This document shows positions 61,202 to 64,000 of a stretch of DNA of 64,000 nt, in pieces. Position 1 is the stretch's first letter, and the number at the start of each line of letters is the position of its first letter. The position numbers and the translations under genes were made by a program. The notes below the pieces were generated by a model. It was not told the DNA's origin. It saw nothing but the letters and a program-made list of their open reading frames with translations, and made no database searches. Source of the DNA: Janthinobacterium tructae (GTDB lineage Bacteria > Pseudomonadota > Gammaproteobacteria > Burkholderiales > Burkholderiaceae_D); contig NZ_CP041185.1 of the NCBI RefSeq assembly GCF_006517255.1, forward strand, positions 5,022,001 to 5,086,000. The letters are read 5' to 3'.

Positions 61202-61549
61202 TTAAGGCGGCGTGTCTTTCTTGCTGAAACGCCGCGCCAGCGCCAGCACGACGGGCAGGGCGGTGGTGGCGTGCTTGAGCAGCGCGCTGCTGGCCCGCAG
61301 CAGCGGCAGGAAACGGCGCGGGCGTACCAGCAGCAGGCCCAGCGCGGCGCCCCCCAGCATCAGGGGGATTTTAAAACGCGTGGCCAGGGTGTGGCGCAGA
61401 TTGCCGCCCGTCAATGGTTCCAGCAGCTGGCGCGTCTGCACGCCCAGGGCCAGGCGCTGCAGCGCGCATTCGGCCAGCAGCGCGTCGCGCCGCTGCGCCA
61501 GGCTGGCGGCCGTGTGCACATGCGATAACTTGGTGGGATGCGTGGTCAT
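61202..61549 (-). CDS. Small membrane-associated protein, YqjK-like position
   Basis: A 115-residue protein. A helical N-terminal half with Arg/Leu repeats (SLAQRRDALLAECALQRLAL) leads to a hydrophobic helix (about 68-84, IPLMLGGAALGLLLV) and an Arg-rich C-terminus (PRRFLPLLRASSALLKHATT). It has no strong domain. The position, directly after a YqjE-like gene with a four-base overlap (61546-61549), matches YqjK in the YqjD-YqjE-YqjK set. ATG 61549 begins MTTHPTKLSH. I would call it only a likely functional equivalent. It ends in a basic tail, SKKDTPP. Confidence 0.75.
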   Translation of the reverse strand: MTTHPTKLSHVHTAASLAQRRDALLAECALQRLALGVQTRQLLEPLTGGNLRHTLATRFKIPLMLGGAALGLLLVRPRRFLPLLRASSALLKHATTALPVVLALARRFSKKDTPP

Positions 61550-61932
61550 GGCCGCTCCGATTCCCGGCGCGCCAGCAATTGCAGTTCGTCCAGGTCTTTG
61601 TTCAGTTCGGAAAGTGTGAAGGACAGCAGTTTCGGCTTGCTGCGGAAACTGGCGCGCACACCGAGCAGGGTGGCGAGGGCGGCAGCGATGAAGACGGCGG
61701 CCGTGATGGCGATGGCGGCGATGCGGTGCGTGTCCCAGAACAGCACGATGACGAGGAACACGATCAATACCAGGCCGACGAACAGGCACAGCAGTGCCAG
61801 CATGGACAGCGCCAGATAGGACAGGAAGCGCAGCGACTCTTCTTCCATTTCCACGGCCGCCAGGGCCAGACGGGTCTGGACGATGGCGGCGAGGGTCGCT
61901 GCGACTTGGGCGACATTGTGCACGATAGCCAT
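61546..61932 (-). CDS. YqjE-like / phage-holin-superfamily membrane protein
   Basis: A 128-residue protein with two transmembrane helices (about 39-62, FLSYLALSMLALLCLFVGLV, and 72-92, IAAIAITAAVFIAAALATLL) between amphipathic ends. It matches the YqjE/holin-superfamily III (DUF1469) layout: an N-terminal helix with acidic residues (VQTRLALAAVEMEEESLRFL) and a basic C-terminal stretch. These proteins are envelope proteins of unknown function, not lysis holins; a phage origin is not supported by context. ATG 61932 is the start. The gene overlaps the YqjK-like gene and follows the YqjD-like gene by 47 bases. Confidence 0.85.
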   Translation of the reverse strand: MAIVHNVAQVAATLAAIVQTRLALAAVEMEEESLRFLSYLALSMLALLCLFVGLVLIVFLVIVLFWDTHRIAAIAITAAVFIAAALATLLGVRASFRSKPKLLSFTLSELNKDLDELQLLARRESERP

Positions 61933-61979
61933 ATGCTGCCTTTCGCGTCAGGGGAGACGGCTTGCGCCGTCGGTGCTAC

Positions 61980-62336
61980 CTAGCGGCGTGACGAGGAAAG
62001 CAGCAGGCCGAACAGCACGCCAACGACGGCGCCCGCACCGACGGCTTTCCAGGGATTGTCCTGCACGTATTCATCGGTGGCCTTGGCCGCCTTCTTGGTG
62101 CGTTCGAGCAAGTCTTCTTCCAGCTTGATCAAGTCTTTCTTGGCCGTTTCCAGGGTGGCGATGAACTTGTCCTTGACGGCTTTGACATTCTCGCCCGTCT
62201 GATCCTTGGCGCCATCGAGCCAGCCTTCCGCTTCATTGATGACGGTTTTCAGGTCGCCGACCAGTTTGTCGCGCGCCTTGTCGGCGTCGGCGAGGATGCT
62301 GTCGCTGCTGGATTTTCCGGTATGTATCGAGCTCAT
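61980..62336 (-). CDS. ElaB/YqjD/DUF883 family membrane-anchored protein
   Basis: A 118-residue protein. A long helical region rich in Lys and Asp/Glu (DADKARDKLVGDLKTVINEA, GENVKAVKDKFIATLETAKK, LLERTKKAAKATDEYVQDNP) is followed by a C-terminal membrane helix with glycine zipper (WKAVGAGAVVGVLFGLLLSS) and an SRR end. In E. coli YqjD and ElaB are tail-anchored proteins that bind ribosomes in stationary phase. The same job is plausible here but not shown. ATG 62336 begins MSSIHTGKSS. It opens the minus-strand trio with the YqjE-like and YqjK-like genes. Confidence 0.92.
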   Translation of the reverse strand: MSSIHTGKSSSDSILADADKARDKLVGDLKTVINEAEGWLDGAKDQTGENVKAVKDKFIATLETAKKDLIKLEEDLLERTKKAAKATDEYVQDNPWKAVGAGAVVGVLFGLLLSSSRR

Positions 62337-62444
62337 GTATTACCTCATGGAAGTGAAACTGCACAGTGAAATACCAGTGTAGGCAGCAGCGGACAGGCTA
62401 GTCTTGCGCCGCCTCAAGAGTTGCTGCGACGCAAGGATCATTGA

Positions 62445-63299
62445 TTAACGGAAAGCAAAGTCCAGCACCACGCCCGCAAATACCGCTGCTCCTAGCCAGT
62501 TATTATGCCGGAACGCGGCAAAACACGGCATGCGCTCGCGTGCGCGTATCAGGGTGTAGTGGTAAACGGCGCAAGCGGCCGCCACCAGCAAGCCCGCCAC
62601 ATACCAGTAACGCAAGCCCAGGTGCCAGCCGCAGACCAGCCACAACAGCAGGAAAGCGGCATAGCACAGCATGATGATGGCCACGTCGTAGCGGCCAAAG
62701 GTGATGGCCGAGGTCTTGATGCCGATCTTTAAGTCGTCGTCGCGGTCGACCATCGCGTATTCCGTATCGTAGGCCACGGCCCAGAAAACATTACCCAGCA
62801 GCAGCAGCCAGGCGACGACGGGCACGGAATCCGTGATGGCGGCAAAGCCCATGGGGATGCCGAAGCCGAAGGCGATGCCCAGGTACGCTTGCGGAATCGC
62901 AAAGAAACGCTTGAAGTAGGGATAGGTGCCGGCGATGATGACGGCGGCCACCGACAGTTGCTTGGTGAGCGCATTCAAGGGCAGGATCAGGCAGAAGGCC
63001 AGCACGGTCAGCACGCCGGCCACGGCCAGCGCTTCCTTGCCGCTGATGCGCCCGCTGGTGATGGGACGATCCACCGTGCGCTTGACGAATTTGTCGATAT
63101 CCTGGTCGGCGTAGTCGTTGATGGCGCAGCCAGCCGAGCGCATCAGGAAAGTGCCAAGTGTGAAGATGAGCAGCAGCCGCCAGTCCGGCACGCCTTGCTG
63201 CGCCAGCCACAGCGCACACAGGGTAGGCCACAGCAGCAATACGGTACCGATAGGCTTGTCCAGCCGTATCAGGCGGAAATACAGCGCCAGCTTGTTCAT
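62445..63299 (-). CDS. ubiA: 4-hydroxybenzoate polyprenyltransferase
   Basis: A 284-residue integral membrane prenyltransferase that attaches the polyprenyl chain to 4-hydroxybenzoate in ubiquinone synthesis. Two Asp-rich motifs are intact: [20 protein letters not shown] (NDxxDxxxD) and [20 protein letters not shown]. Nine or so helices are visible (for example [20 protein letters not shown] and [20 protein letters not shown]). The N-terminus [20 protein letters not shown] is typical. ATG 63299 is the start. It is next to oxyR, an order common in Burkholderiales; the two are on the same strand. Farnesyl diphosphate from IspA is the precursor for the side chain. Confidence 0.97.
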   Translation of the reverse strand: MNKLALYFRLIRLDKPIGTVLLLWPTLCALWLAQQGVPDWRLLLIFTLGTFLMRSAGCAINDYADQDIDKFVKRTVDRPITSGRISGKEALAVAGVLTVLAFCLILPLNALTKQLSVAAVIIAGTYPYFKRFFAIPQAYLGIAFGFGIPMGFAAITDSVPVVAWLLLLGNVFWAVAYDTEYAMVDRDDDLKIGIKTSAITFGRYDVAIIMLCYAAFLLLWLVCGWHLGLRYWYVAGLLVAAACAVYHYTLIRARERMPCFAAFRHNNWLGAAVFAGVVLDFAFR

Positions 63300-63376
63300 G
63301 GAAGACTCGATCTTGTTGAAGAGAAAGGTCGATTATCGCAAATAGTATGCAAATGTACTATTTTGACGCCTGGCCG

Positions 63377-64000
63377 CTAGGTTGCGTCTTCGCACAAGGG
63401 GGTAATGCCGGGCAAGTCGCAGCTGGCGATGGCTGCGCACAGGGCATCGATGGCGGCCTTGCGCGTAAAACTCTTGCGCCACAGCATCACCACCCTGCGC
63501 GATGGCACGGGGGCGGCGAAGGGCCGGTATTCGAGCATGCCCTCGGTGGCGTGCATATTGGCGACGGAGGCGCGCGGCAGCACCGTCAAGCCGATGCCGC
63601 TGGCCACCATGTGGCGGATGGTTTCCAGCGAGGAACCTTCAAACGTGCGCTGCATGCCGTTGCCGGGCGAGGAAAAACGCGCCATTTCGGGGCACACTTC
63701 CAGCACCTGGTCGCGGAAGCAGTGGCCATTGCCCAACAGCAGCATGGTTTCCGATTTCAAGTCTTGCGCGGCGATTTTTTCACGCGCGGTCCACGGATGC
63801 TGGCGCGGCATGGCAACGACGAACGGTTCGTCATACAGTTCCTGCATGGCCATGCCGTGGTCGGGCAGGGGCAGGGCCATGATGGCCACGTCCAGTTCGC
63901 CCTGGCGCAGCAATTCGAGCAGGCGAACCGTGAAGTTTTCCTGCAAAATCAAAGGCATTTGCGGCACCTGGTCTATCATGGCCTTGACCAGGGGGGGCAG
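63377..64000 (-). CDS. oxyR: LysR-family peroxide regulator OxyR, C-terminal part (5' end outside window)
   Basis: The visible 207 codons read as the effector-binding domain of a LysR-type regulator. The two redox cysteines of OxyR are present with the right spacing in LLLGNGHCFRDQVLEVCPEM (Cys-x8-Cys, as C199 and C208 of E. coli OxyR). Other parts: LLELLRQGELDVAIMALPLP, DEPFVVAMPRQHPWTAREKI and FEGSSLETIRHMVASGIGLT. The frame is open to the window edge, so the helix-turn-helix N-terminus lies beyond 64000. Peroxide forms a disulfide and activates catalase and peroxiredoxin genes. The glutathione peroxidase at 54855-55340 could be a target, but no site was looked for. Confidence 0.95.
   Translation of the reverse strand: MPPLVKAMIDQVPQMPLILQENFTVRLLELLRQGELDVAIMALPLPDHGMAMQELYDEPFVVAMPRQHPWTAREKIAAQDLKSETMLLLGNGHCFRDQVLEVCPEMARFSSPGNGMQRTFEGSSLETIRHMVASGIGLTVLPRASVANMHATEGMLEYRPFAAPVPSRRVVMLWRKSFTRKAAIDALCAAIASCDLPGITPLCEDAT

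Noticed and set aside
61546..61932. Phage holin
   Set aside because: The family name includes phage holins, but the gene sits in a YqjD/YqjE-type set with no phage genes around. An envelope protein is more likely.

Overview
The window is chromosomal DNA from a Gram-negative betaproteobacterium, most likely Oxalobacteraceae close to Janthinobacterium, Massilia or Duganella. This rests on uniformly GC-rich coding sequence, Burkholderiales-type gene orders (polA / DUF2782 / thrB / BPSS1780-type protein; Rieske oxygenase / xseB / ispA / dxs; oxyR next to ubiA), a Burkholderia-type porin, and REP-like palindromes between genes. I see no rRNA or tRNA genes, no CRISPR array, no prophage and no insertion sequence. 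It reads as a stable core region with several accessory inserts.

Layout. 1-915: 3' end of ruvB and a DUF188 gene. 956-3884 (minus): a lipoprotein with four Ig-like repeats and a C-terminal DUF3494 (ice-binding type) domain, followed 7 bases later by an OmpA-family protein. 4161-7550 (minus): a DUF2147 protein and valS. 7551-8040: a structured non-coding stretch, then a porin. 9078-15264: a signalling block (GGDEF-EAL protein, Crp/Fnr-like regulator, hybrid histidine kinase, REC-PAS protein). 15318-20228: a small membrane protein, then a TPP riboswitch controlling thiC-thiS-thiG-thiD-thiE. 20274-22125: an orphan REC-ANTAR regulator and the glutathione-dependent formaldehyde dehydrogenase. 22314-25853: an unknown Met/Gly/Lys-rich repeat protein, a gene broken by a nonsense codon, and uvrD. 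25854-26045: a REP cluster. 26122-31406: BPSS1780-type protein, thrB and DUF2782 on minus; polA on plus.

31493-35393: a dienelactone hydrolase-like protein, a ZIP transporter whose best start looks non-AUG, and an ABC-F ATPase preceded by a 29-codon leader ORF with a very strong ribosome site. 35441-38384 (minus): 3-mercaptopyruvate sulfurtransferase-like protein, DMT permease and Rieske oxygenase. 38790-41818: xseB-ispA-dxs (isoprenoid precursor supply). 41949-44075: FUSC transporter. 44165-48003: a Fur-box-like site, a TonB-dependent receptor and a di-haem peroxidase. 48049-52567: cobalamin adenosyltransferase (minus) and glcDEF glycolate oxidase (plus). 52560-57529 (minus): a second GGDEF-EAL protein, glutathione peroxidase and the pilT-pilU twitching ATPases. 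57594-59153: YggS-type PLP protein and proC. 59178-61112 (minus): ECF sigma factor, anti-sigma factor and a DUF3455 lipoprotein. 61202-62336 (minus): a YqjD/YqjE-like trio. 62445-64000 (minus): ubiA and the 3' part of oxyR.

The genes suggest a motile or surface-attached environmental bacterium that uses c-di-GMP (two GGDEF-EAL proteins near pilTU and a hybrid kinase), meets oxidative stress (oxyR, glutathione peroxidase, formaldehyde dehydrogenase), scavenges iron, and may bind ice. The least explained features are the ABC-F leader, the DUF3494/OmpA pair with its 5' hairpin, the Fur-site receptor/peroxidase pair, and the structured stretch upstream of the porin.
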